Assembly: GCA_050330055.1 (NCBI GenBank)
Contig: JBHJOF010000037.1
Location: forward strand, 1 to 11,802
Source: JBHJOF01 sp050330055
GTDB lineage: Bacteria; Pseudomonadota; Alphaproteobacteria; Kiloniellales; JAKSDN01
Direction of reading: 5' to 3'
Length of the DNA: 11,802 nucleotides
Part shown: one piece after another, positions 1-6,993 of the stretch
How positions within the stretch are numbered: position 1 is the first letter of the stretch
How the letters are laid out: the number at the start of each line of letters is the position of its first letter
Made by a program: the position numbers and the translations under genes
The notes under the pieces: model-generated
The model's input: only the letters and a program-made list of their open reading frames with translations
Told to the model about the DNA's origin: nothing
Databases searched by the model: none

Positions 1-1437
1 GGCGGCGGCGTGGGACCCGGCGGGCTCGATCGTGACCAGCGGGCCCTCGACCCGCGGCGGCGGCGTCCAGGACAGGCTGTCGAAGGCCTGGCAGGCGCCG
101 CAGCGCGCCGCCCAGTGACCCGCCCCCGCGCCGCACTCGCCGCAGACCCAGGCCGGGTCGGGCGCCGCCTCGCCGGCCTTGAGCCACCAGTCGCGCGCCC
201 GCGCGCCGTCGCCGTGCTCGGCCTCCTCGAGACGCGCCATCAGGCGGCAGATGCGCTCGCTCGGCCCCCCCGAGTTTCTCCCAGCGCCGTGGTTGCCGGG
301 CCCGTCCGCCGCCTTGGCGGCGTCGGTGAGGTAACGCCGCGCCTCGCCCCAGAGCTTGGCTTCGAGCGCTGCCTCGGCCAGCGCCAGGCGGCTCTCCAGG
401 TGCGTCGGCGCGCCGGCGACCAGGCGCTCCAGGCCCTGCAGCATGGCGATGCCGCCGTCGCCGGCCTGGCCGCGCTCGCTAAGGCTGCGGCGATAGACCG
501 CGACCAGTGCCGGGTGCGGCTGCTGCGGCCAGCACTTCTCCAGCAGCCGGGCGGCCTCGCGCGCACGGCCGGACTCGACCAGCAGTTCGGCCGCGAGCTG
601 GCTGACCGGCACCAGGGCCGGGCTCAGCTTGTGCGCCTCGCGGGCCAACCTGAGCGCCGCCTCGCGGTCGCCCTCGCCGCGTGCCACCGCGGCGCGCTCG
701 GTCAGCAGCACGGCGCGCTTGCGCCCCGCCGCCGCGGCCGGCAGCTGCTTGTGACGCGCCGCCTCGCGAAGCGCCTGGTCGGCCGCCTCCAGGTCGCCGC
801 TGCGCTCGTTCAGGTCGAACAGCATGTCGAGAACCCAGGGCGTCTTGGGCCTGAGCGCGTAGGCCTGTCGCGCGAAGTCGAGCGCCGCCTTCTCGTCGCC
901 CTCGCGGACCGCCTGCATCAAGAGGCCGCGCAGGCCGAGGAAGCGCATCTCGTCGCGCTCCAGCATGGCCTCGAAGTAACGCTTGGCGGCGCGCTCGTCG
1001 CCGCCGAGCTGGGCCGCCTGGGCCGACAGCAGCATGGTCAGCGGCGGGTCGTTCAGCAGCCCGTCGGTCTTGCGCGCCCAGCGCTGCGCCTCCTCGGCGT
1101 CGCCGGCGGCGACCGCCACCATGCCCTGGGTCAGGGCCTGATAGCCGCGCTTCTGGCGCCGCCGGTCGATCACCTGGCCGACCGACCTCGGCGCCCTTCG
1201 CACGGCCTGGCTGACCCAGACGTAAAGCACCGCGAGAATCCAGATCAGGATCACCGGCAGCAGCAGCAAGCCGACCGGCAGGTCGATCCGGTAGCTCGGC
1301 CAGGAAAACGAGACGAACCACAGGTCCAGGCCATAGCCCGGCAGGTCGAAGCTGGCGCGGCCCTCCCAGTTGGCCAGCCAGATGGCGACCAGCACGAGGA
1401 CGGCCAGCTTGACGATGAAAATCAAGGTTCGAACCAT
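1..1437 (-). CDS. hemY: HemY-type heme biosynthesis-associated TPR membrane protein, 3' end cut by window edge
   Basis: The frame is open from ATG at 1437 to the left edge: 479 codons and no stop, so the C-terminus is missing. This is the proteobacterial TPR protein HemY, not the protoporphyrinogen oxidase that shares the name in Gram-positives. Residues 4-23 and 53-75 are hydrophobic spans joined by a short loop with many aromatic residues. A strongly basic stretch follows (VRRAPRS, DRRRQKRGY), which predicts both ends in the cytoplasm. Residues 80-410 are Ala/Leu/Glu-rich helical repeats of TPR type. Near the visible end, CGEC (432-435) and CGAC (446-449) form a four-cysteine zinc-ribbon-like motif followed by FDSLSW. 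An in-frame TAG 30 bases upstream fixes the start region; AAGGA lies 13 bases before the ATG. It is third in the hemC-hemD/mic60-hemY operon. The family's role in late heme synthesis is inferred from genetic context; its biochemistry is unclear. Confidence 0.9.
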   Translation of the reverse strand, partial: MVRTLIFIVKLAVLVLVAIWLANWEGRASFDLPGYGLDLWFVSFSWPSYRIDLPVGLLLLPVILIWILAVLYVWVSQAVRRAPRSVGQVIDRRRQKRGYQALTQGMVAVAAGDAEEAQRWARKTDGLLNDPPLTMLLSAQAAQLGGDERAAKRYFEAMLERDEMRFLGLRGLLMQAVREGDEKAALDFARQAYALRPKTPWVLDMLFDLNERSGDLEAADQALREAARHKQLPAAAAGRKRAVLLTERAAVARGEGDREAALRLAREAHKLSPALVPVSQLAAELLVESGRAREAARLLEKCWPQQPHPALVAVYRRSLSERGQAGDGGIAMLQGLERLVAGAPTHLESRLALAEAALEAKLWGEARRYLTDAAKAADGPGNHGAGRNSGGPSERICRLMARLEEAEHGDGARARDWWLKAGEAAPDPAWVCGECGAGAGHWAARCGACQAFDSLSWTPPPRVEGPLVTIEPAGSHAAA

Positions 1438-1480
1438 GATCCGGGCGTTGTCCTTCAGCCGCCGGCTCTATTCACCGTCT

Positions 1481-3895
1481 CTACTCGCCATCGGGGCCGA
1501 GCCTGGCGATGGCGTGGGCGGCGAGTTGCGACAGCGCCCGCTCCGCCGCTACCCTGGCCTGGGCCTGGCTGCGCCAGTCGCGCGCCGCCTCGGCGGCGTG
1601 GCCCTGCAGGCTGTCGAGCTCGGAGATCGTGGCGGCCAGGTTGCCGTCCTGCAGCCGGGCCTCGGCCCGCGCGATGATGGCGCCGGCCGTATCGCCCTCG
1701 ACCTCGCCGACCGGGCGAACCGTGACCACGCCGGAGACCCGCCGCAGCACGCCGCCGAGCCAGCCCTCCGCCTCGTCGCCCTGGCCTGCGGCAACCGCCT
1801 CGCGCGCCACCGGCGGGAAGCTCCGCTGCAAGGCCTCCAGGGTCGGCGCGCCGCTCGCCGCGCGCGGCGCCAGCGGATCGAGCAGCGCGGCCAGCTTCGG
1901 GTCGTCGTGCGACAGGCCGCGCAGCTGCTCCAGCTCGGCGCTGTAGGGCGCGCCGCTGCGCAGGGCGTAGCGCAGCTGGGCGACGGCCAGGGCCAAGGCC
2001 GCGCTGCCTCCGGCTGAGGCGCGCGCCGCCTGGTTGGTCTCGATAAGTTCGTCGACCGACGCCTGCAGGCTGCGTCCACCGTCCTCGACCGAGGCTAACC
2101 GGCCCTCCGCCTGAGCGAGCCGCGATTCCAGGCTGGTCATTTCTTCGCTCAAATCAGCCAACTCCGCGGCGCCGGCCGCATCGCCCTGGGCTTGGCCTTC
2201 CACTGTATCGACCCGCGCCGCAAGCTGCTCGATCGCGCTGCGCAGCGGCGTCAGTTCCTCGGCGGAAACCCCGGCCGTCTGGCCAGAGGACAACGCGGCC
2301 TGGGTCTCTTTCTCCAGTACGTCGAACCGGGCGCTCAAGGCGTCCAGCGAGCTGGTCAGATTCTCGACCGCGGCAGCGTCGCGGCCCGCCGGCACCGGCT
2401 GCGCGGCGATCCGCGCCTGCTCGGCCTCGACCTCGCCGAGCTTGGCCTCGAGCGCCGCCAGGCGCTGCGCCAGCTCGGGCGGAACAGCGGTTATCTCGGC
2501 CGATCCAGCAGCCGGTTCGCCGGTCAGCTCGGCCAGCAGCGGCTGCCACTGCGGCCGGGTCACGACGGCGGCCGCGGCCCCGGCGCCGAACACCACCGCG
2601 CCGAGCAGGAAGAAGGCCCAGCCGGCACCACCGCGCCTGGACACCTGCGCGCGTGCGCTTTTCGCCTCGGCGGCGGCGAGCGGCGCAGTGACTGTCGCTG
2701 TCTCGCGCGCCTGCTCGGGCTTGCCCGCCCTGTCGCTTTTCTCACTGGTCGTCCCGTCGCCCGGCTTGGCGTCACTCGGCGCCCTGGCGCCGCTCTGCGG
2801 CAGCGCGCTGCGCCCGGCCGCTGCCGTCACGGGGGGGTGATCGCTGGCGGCGAGCAGCGCCGGATCGAGATCGACGCCGTGGCTGCGTGCGGCCGTCATG
2901 ATGTCCTCGTGGCGCGGCTGCGGGATGACCGTGCGCTCGCGCCAGCCCTGCACCGTGCTGACCGCGATGCCGAGCTTGGCCGCCATCGGCCGAATCCCGC
3001 CGAAAGCCGCGATCACCGCCAGCGCCGGCGTCTCGGCCGAGCCGTCCGCCGCAGGCGTCTGGGTTATCGCGCTGTCGGCTTCGCCGCTGCCCGAAGGCGC
3101 GCCGCCCCGCTGGCTGTCGCTTGGCTTGTCGTCCACCGGCTGTTCTTTCGCTGTGATTTCGTCCCCCAGTCCGTCGAGGGCCTCGAGCAGGGCCGCCGTG
3201 TCGGGCCGCGCGGCGATCGTGGTCCCAGCCCAGGTGATCGGCGCCAGCGCCTCGGCTACGGCGGCGCTCAGAGCAAGTACATGGACCCGCGCACCGCTGC
3301 CCTGCAAACCGGCATCGCTAAGTAGCCTAACAAAGGTCTCAGCGCTGCGGGGAGAGAAAAACAGGGCCGCGTCGAGGGTGCCGGCGCCCAGCGCAGCCTC
3401 CGCCGAGGCAGACAGCCGCTCTACCGGCCGTGCCTCGTAGAGCACCAGGCGCCTCACCTCGAAGCCCTTGGCCGTGAGCTGGCCCTGCAGATCGCCGGCG
3501 ACCTGGCGCGCCGCGGCGTGGAACAGGGCGCCCTGCGCCGGCTCGAGGCGCCCGGCGACCAGGGCCGCCAGGGCCTGCACGTCGCCACCGGCGCTCTCGA
3601 CCTGGGTGAAGCCGGCCGCACGCGCCGCCGCCGCCGTGGCGTCGCCCACCGCATAGACCGGCAGATCGCGCCGGGCGCTGCGCGCCGCGAAGGCGCGGGC
3701 GCCGTTGGCGCTGGTGAAGAGCAGTGCCTGCACGCCGCCCGGCGCCTCGGCGAGCGCCTCGGCCAGCGTCGCCTCGTCGATCTCTGCCGGCACGACGCTG
3801 TAGAGCGGCTCGACCAGGCAGTCGTGGCCGCGCGCTTCGAGCGCAGCGACCAAGGTCGCCGCGTCGTCGGGCGTGCGCGTGATGAGCAGGCGCAT
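1481..3895 (-). CDS. hemD: Fusion: uroporphyrinogen-III synthase (HemD) + HTH-like module + mitofilin/Mic60-like membrane protein
   Basis: One uninterrupted 804-codon frame. Residues 1-243 resemble HemD, which cyclises and inverts ring D of hydroxymethylbilane to give uroporphyrinogen III: N-terminal RLLITRTPDDAATLVAALEA, LLFTSANGARAF (58-69), YAVGDATAAAAR (81-92), FFSPRSAETF (179-188) and a C-terminal RPDTAALLEAL (230-240). A polar linker leads to an HTH-like stretch (292-345: FGGIRPMAAKLGIAVSTVQGW). A second low-complexity linker ends in SRRGG before a single membrane span (about 423-446). Residues 470-620 are heptad-like coiled coil (LAALEAKLGEVEAEQARI). Residues 625-804 match the mitofilin/COG4223 C-terminus (ALAVAQLRYALRSGAPYSAE). 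The expected topology puts HemD and the HTH in the cytoplasm and the coiled coil in the periplasm. The ATG shares one base with the hemC TGA, implying translational coupling. HemD and Mic60-like proteins are usually encoded separately, so the fusion is unusual. The HemD and mitofilin assignments are firm; the HTH is tentative. Confidence 0.88.
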   Translation of the reverse strand: MRLLITRTPDDAATLVAALEARGHDCLVEPLYSVVPAEIDEATLAEALAEAPGGVQALLFTSANGARAFAARSARRDLPVYAVGDATAAAARAAGFTQVESAGGDVQALAALVAGRLEPAQGALFHAAARQVAGDLQGQLTAKGFEVRRLVLYEARPVERLSASAEAALGAGTLDAALFFSPRSAETFVRLLSDAGLQGSGARVHVLALSAAVAEALAPITWAGTTIAARPDTAALLEALDGLGDEITAKEQPVDDKPSDSQRGGAPSGSGEADSAITQTPAADGSAETPALAVIAAFGGIRPMAAKLGIAVSTVQGWRERTVIPQPRHEDIMTAARSHGVDLDPALLAASDHPPVTAAAGRSALPQSGARAPSDAKPGDGTTSEKSDRAGKPEQARETATVTAPLAAAEAKSARAQVSRRGGAGWAFFLLGAVVFGAGAAAAVVTRPQWQPLLAELTGEPAAGSAEITAVPPELAQRLAALEAKLGEVEAEQARIAAQPVPAGRDAAAVENLTSSLDALSARFDVLEKETQAALSSGQTAGVSAEELTPLRSAIEQLAARVDTVEGQAQGDAAGAAELADLSEEMTSLESRLAQAEGRLASVEDGGRSLQASVDELIETNQAARASAGGSAALALAVAQLRYALRSGAPYSAELEQLRGLSHDDPKLAALLDPLAPRAASGAPTLEALQRSFPPVAREAVAAGQGDEAEGWLGGVLRRVSGVVTVRPVGEVEGDTAGAIIARAEARLQDGNLAATISELDSLQGHAAEAARDWRSQAQARVAAERALSQLAAHAIARLGPDGE

Positions 3896-4839
3896 CAGAT
3901 CCGCTCCAGCATGTCGAAGAAGTCCGGGCCGGCCGCCGCGCGCAATGCCTTACCGACAGCGCGGCCGAGCAGAACGGGATCGACCGCCGGTCCGCTCAGC
4001 TCGGCGCGATGCACTTTGCTGCCGTCCGGCAAGGCGACCAGGCCACGCAGACGCAGACTGTCGCCCTTCAGTTCCGCATAGGCGGCGATCGGCGTGCGGC
4101 ACGAGCCGTCGAGCACTTCGAGGCAGGCGCGCTCCGCCTGCACGCGCCGCTGCGTGTCCTGATCGTCGATCGCCGCCAGCCAGGCGCGCGTCCTGTCGTC
4201 GCCCCGTCGCTGCTCGAGACCGATCGCGCCCTGCGCCACGGCTGGCAGCATGATCTCGGTCGGGATCACGCTGGTGATCCGCTGCTCCAGGCCGAGTCGC
4301 TTCAGGCCGGCCAACGCCAGGATCGTCGCGTCGACCTGCCCTTCCGCCAGCTTGCGCAGGCGCGTCGGCACGTTGCCGCGCAGCATGGTCACGACCAGAT
4401 CGGGACGCAGCGCCAGCACCTGGGCCTGGCGGCGCAGGCTGGCGGTGCCAACCACGGCGCCAGTCGGCAAGGCCGCGAGATCGGTGCCCTTGTTCGAGAA
4501 GAAGGCATCCCGCGCATCCTCGCGCGGCAGCACGGCGCCGATCTCCAGCCCCTCGGGCAGCCAGGTCGGCAGGTCCTTCATGGAATGCACCGCGGCGTCG
4601 ATCCGGCCGTCCAGCAGCGCCTCCTCGATCTCCTTGGTGAACAGGCCCTTGCCGCCGACCTCCGACAACGGTCGATCCTGCACCCGGTCGCCGGTGGTTT
4701 TGATGACGACGATCTCGACGGCGTCGGGCGCACGAAACGCATCGTGCGCTTCGCCGAGCCGGCGGCGCACTTCCTCTGTTTGCACCAACGCCAGATCGCT
4801 GCCACGCGTTCCGAGGCGCAGGAGGGGGGTCGTCTTCAT
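3895..4839 (-). CDS. hemC: Hydroxymethylbilane synthase (porphobilinogen deaminase)
   Basis: This 314-residue enzyme condenses four porphobilinogens into hydroxymethylbilane (EC 2.5.1.61) in the cytoplasm, and its unstable product goes directly to HemD, the next gene. Family landmarks are all present: LRLGTRGSDLALVQ (7-20), the Lys/Arg-rich substrate site GGKGLFTKEIE (62-72), HSMKDLP (85-91) with the catalytic Asp89, GTASLRRQAQ (131-140), LRGNVPTRLRKL (153-164), and the C-terminal domain with LDGSCRTPIAAYA (243-255), in which Cys247 should carry the dipyrromethane cofactor. Length is normal for the family. The start MKTTPLLRLGTRGS fits the usual N-terminus; no strong Shine-Dalgarno is visible. 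It is the first gene of the leftward heme operon, so its promoter should lie in 4840-4940. Its TGA overlaps the next ATG by one base. Confidence 0.97.
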   Translation of the reverse strand: MKTTPLLRLGTRGSDLALVQTEEVRRRLGEAHDAFRAPDAVEIVVIKTTGDRVQDRPLSEVGGKGLFTKEIEEALLDGRIDAAVHSMKDLPTWLPEGLEIGAVLPREDARDAFFSNKGTDLAALPTGAVVGTASLRRQAQVLALRPDLVVTMLRGNVPTRLRKLAEGQVDATILALAGLKRLGLEQRITSVIPTEIMLPAVAQGAIGLEQRRGDDRTRAWLAAIDDQDTQRRVQAERACLEVLDGSCRTPIAAYAELKGDSLRLRGLVALPDGSKVHRAELSGPAVDPVLLGRAVGKALRAAAGPDFFDMLERI

Positions 4840-5236
4840 GGCGGCACAGCTTTAGGCGCCGCGTCCGGCCGGCGCAAGCTGTACAGCGGCGGGTCATTCA
4901 GTGCTGTCCGAATTGGAACAAGACTGCCTGTTGTGTTGTCCGCTTCGCGGACGCCCCCCTCCCTGCCCTCCCCCTCAAGGGGGGAGGGAAAGGAAGGCGC
5001 GGCCGCCGTTTCGTCGCCTCCCCCCTCGCGGGGGAGGCGGCGCGCAGCGCGGGAGGGGGGCTGGCGCGAAGCGCCGAGAAGGCAAAGCGGCAACGCAAAC
5101 CTCTGTCGTGTACCCAAAGCCACGCTGTCAGACGCAACGAAGCTCTCCAGCACAGCGTCAATGGCCGAGGTGGCGCCCAGGCGGTGCAGGCATTAAGTTG
5201 GGGCGACCGGCGCGCTGACGATACAGCAACCAGACG
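4840..5236. other. Divergent intergenic region between hemC and tsaD
   Basis: 397 bp without a convincing gene. It should contain the start signals for both the leftward heme operon and rightward tsaD, but no clear sigma-70 pair stands out on either strand. A perfect 10-bp palindrome, GCTGTACAGC (4878-4887), sits about 40 bp before the hemC start. The middle (4938-5075) is a G/C-tract-rich structured repeat, with a less structured tail of the same element to about 5152. Open frames crossing it, such as 4901-5218 (+) and 4836-5153 (-), translate repeat sequence and are not credible proteins. The last 80 bp before tsaD hold only a weak candidate, TTGGGG then GATACA 16 bp later. Confidence 0.6.
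4938..5075 (+). repeat. Structured dispersed repeat, copy A (cloverleaf-like)
   Basis: A string of nested palindromes. GTCCGC-TTC-GCGGAC (4938-4952) is a short hairpin. GCCCCCCTCCC (4953-4963) pairs with GGGAGGGGGGC (5051-5061) as an 11-bp outer stem. That stem encloses two hairpins, CCCTCCCCC/GGGGGAGGG (4966-4974 with 4980-4988) and GCCTCCCCC/GGGGGAGGC (5016-5024 with 5030-5038). GGCGC-GAA-GCGCC (5063-5075) closes the element. The same order of parts is found, reverse-complemented, at 11647-11787. Similarity continues without gaps to about 5152. This looks like the GC-tract intergenic repeats common in alphaproteobacterial genomes. No transposase is nearby. Confidence 0.85.
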
Positions 5237-6304
5237 ATGATCCTGCTCGGCATCGAGACCTCCTGCGACGAGACCGCCGCTGCCGTGGTGACGGAGGCGC
5301 GGGAGATTCGCGCCAACCTGGTGCTGTCGCAGCTCGCCGAGCACCGCCCCTACGGTGGCATCGTGCCGGAGGTCGCGGCGCGCAGCCATCTCGAGCACCT
5401 GGACGGCCTGGTGCGGCAGGCCATGGCCGAGGCGAAGCTCGGCTTCGACGAGCTGGCGGGTGTCGCCGCCACCGCCGGACCCGGCCTGATCGGCGGCGTC
5501 TTCGTCGGCGTGATGACCGCCAAGGCGATCGCCGCGGCGCGCGGCCTGCCCTTCATCGCCGTCAACCACCTGGAGGGCCACGCGCTGACCGTGCGTCTGA
5601 CCGACGGGCTCGACTTCCCCTATCTCCTGCTGCTGGTCTCCGGCGGCCATTGCCAGCTGGTCGCCGTCGAGGCGGTCGGCCGCTTTCGCCGGCTCGGCGG
5701 CACCCTGGACGACGCGGTCGGCGAGGCCTTCGACAAGACCGCGAAGCTGCTCGGCTTCCCCTACCCAGGCGGCCCGGCGGTCGAGGGCGCGGCGCGCGAC
5801 GGCGATCCCACCCGCTTCGATCTGCCGCGGCCGATGCTGGGGCGCGAGAAGCTCGACTTCTCCTTCTCCGGCCTCAAGACCGCGGTGCGCCAGCAGGTCG
5901 AGGCGCTCGGCCGTGAGGGACTGACTCCGCAATCCGTTGCCGATCTCGCCGCCTCGTTCCAGGCGGCGGTCGCCGAGGTGCTCGAGGACCGCTGCCGCCG
6001 CGCGCTGGCCCGTTTCGCACAGGACTACGGCCAAAGTGGACCTTTAGTGGTTGCTGGCGGCGTTGCTGCCAACGGCATGCTGCGCGGACGGCTGGCCGCC
6101 ATGGCGGAGGCGGAAGGCGCCGCCTTCCTGGCGCCGCCGCCCAAGCTCTGCACCGACAATGCCGCCATGATCGCCTGGGCCGGGCTCGAGCGCCTGCGCT
6201 GCGGCCTGACCGATCCGCTAGACTTCGCGCCGCGGCCGCGCTGGCCGTTGGAGGAGCTGGCCTCGGCGCACGCTGCACAGCATGACAAGGTCACCGCCCT
6301 ATGA
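5237..6304 (+). CDS. tsaD: tRNA N6-adenosine threonylcarbamoyltransferase TsaD
   Basis: This 355-residue ASKHA-fold enzyme transfers threonylcarbamoyl from its AMP adduct to A37 of ANN-decoding tRNAs (t6A), working with TsaB and TsaE, which are not in this window. Visible signatures: GIETSCDETAAAVV (5-18), YGGIVPEVAARSH (39-51), the metal-binding NHLEGH (His111, His115), LLVSGGHCQL (132-141), EAFDKTAKLLG (163-173), YPGGPAVE (176-183), FSFSGLKTAV (208-217), VVAGGVAANGMLR (271-283) and CTDNAAMIAWAG (305-316) with metal-binding Asp308. Length and both ends fit the family. The start is set by MILLGIETSCDE; the Shine-Dalgarno is poor. It heads the rightward cluster and its TGA overlaps the next ATG (ATGA). 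Confidence 0.97.
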   Translation: MILLGIETSCDETAAAVVTEAREIRANLVLSQLAEHRPYGGIVPEVAARSHLEHLDGLVRQAMAEAKLGFDELAGVAATAGPGLIGGVFVGVMTAKAIAAARGLPFIAVNHLEGHALTVRLTDGLDFPYLLLLVSGGHCQLVAVEAVGRFRRLGGTLDDAVGEAFDKTAKLLGFPYPGGPAVEGAARDGDPTRFDLPRPMLGREKLDFSFSGLKTAVRQQVEALGREGLTPQSVADLAASFQAAVAEVLEDRCRRALARFAQDYGQSGPLVVAGGVAANGMLRGRLAAMAEAEGAAFLAPPPKLCTDNAAMIAWAGLERLRCGLTDPLDFAPRPRWPLEELASAHAAQHDKVTAL

Positions 6305-6981
6305 GCGATGTCGGCAACGTAGGCTCGCAAGCCCTCCCGCAGGACGCTTCTGCGGCGTTGCCGCGGGCCGAGGTGCGCCAGCTCTTCGCCACGCCGGTCG
6401 CGGTCTTCCTGCTGCCCGAAGCAGAAGTACTCAACCGCGCGCTCAGGGAAACCATCCTGGCGCGCGAGCGGAGCCATCCCAGCACGCAGCACAGCAACCT
6501 GGGCGGCTGGCAGTCGACCTGGGACCTGCAGGACTGGGGCGGGCCGGCGGCGCAGCATCTGCTGGCCACGGCGCGCAACCTGGCCGACCAGCTGACGCGT
6601 GACCGCCAGGGCCGGGCGGTGCAGGTGGACTGGAAGATCAACTGCTGGGCCAACGTGAACCGCAGCGGCCACGGCAACGAGTTCCACACCCACCCGGGCT
6701 CCTTCTGGTCAGGCAGCTACTACGTCGACGACGGCGGCATCGCGGCCGACCCCAGCCTGGGCGGCGAGTTCGAGGTGCAGGACCCGCGCGGCGTGGCGCC
6801 AGCCATGTATGCGCCGGCGCTGACCTTCGCCGGGCGCGGCGGGCCGTCGCTCGGCGCCGCCGAGATGCTAAGCCCGCGCGCCGGCATGATGGTGCTCTTC
6901 CCGAGCTGGCTGCAGCACGCGGTCAGGCCCTATCGCGGCGGCGGCCTGCGCATCTCGATCGCCTTCAACCTGAGCGTCTGA
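6301..6981 (+). CDS. Putative 2OG-Fe(II) oxygenase (TIGR02466 / PF13759-like)
   Basis: 226 residues, probably cytoplasmic. The N-terminal LFATPVAVFLLPE (28-40) matches the family's usual opening. The core has WKINCWANVNRSG (111-123), FHTHPGSFWSGSYYVDD (128-144) and, near the end, MVLFPSWLQHAVRPY (197-211) then LRISIAFNLS (216-225). In 2-oxoglutarate oxygenases such His pairs and the late His-Arg pattern bind iron and 2OG; the likely residues here are His129/His131, His206 and Arg217, but the exact ligand set is inferred. The family's substrate is unknown. The start codon overlaps the tsaD stop in ATGA, so translation is very likely coupled to tsaD; gpsA begins 12 bp after the stop. An AAGG inside tsaD about 13 bases upstream could assist initiation. 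Family assignment is good; any role in tRNA or protein modification is conjecture from context. Confidence 0.85.
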   Translation: MSDVGNVGSQALPQDASAALPRAEVRQLFATPVAVFLLPEAEVLNRALRETILARERSHPSTQHSNLGGWQSTWDLQDWGGPAAQHLLATARNLADQLTRDRQGRAVQVDWKINCWANVNRSGHGNEFHTHPGSFWSGSYYVDDGGIAADPSLGGEFEVQDPRGVAPAMYAPALTFAGRGGPSLGAAEMLSPRAGMMVLFPSWLQHAVRPYRGGGLRISIAFNLSV

Positions 6982-6993
6982 CCGGACGCAGCG

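Noticed and set aside
479..1321. Minus-strand open frame of 280 codons inside hemY
   Set aside because: It is out of frame with hemY, whose own frame gives two membrane spans, TPRs and a Cys4 motif; the alternative is Gly/Ala/Arg-rich noise.
10..1677. Long plus-strand open frame (555 codons) opposite hemY
   Set aside because: Arg/Gln/Leu-rich low-complexity translation with no motif; it is the antisense of hemY and the end of the fusion gene, where GC-rich codons suppress stops.
2192..3325. Plus-strand open frame of 377 codons
   Set aside because: Antisense to the HemD-Mic60 fusion, no recognisable domain and biased composition.
4938..5075. CRISPR array or tandem repeat interpretation of the GC-tract palindromes
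   Set aside because: There are no regularly spaced identical repeats with unique spacers; the pattern is nested inverted repeats forming one folded unit.
4901..5218. Open frame giving RPPPCPPPQGGR-type protein, and the related one at 11523-11792 (-) with SRTPPSQPSPARGEG
   Set aside because: Both translate the GC-tract dispersed repeat. Such SRTPPS...RGEG peptides are a familiar annotation artefact of intergenic repeats.
4898..6034. Minus-strand open frame of 378 codons
   Set aside because: Lies opposite tsaD and the repeat; its translation has no coherent domain while the plus strand gives full-length TsaD.
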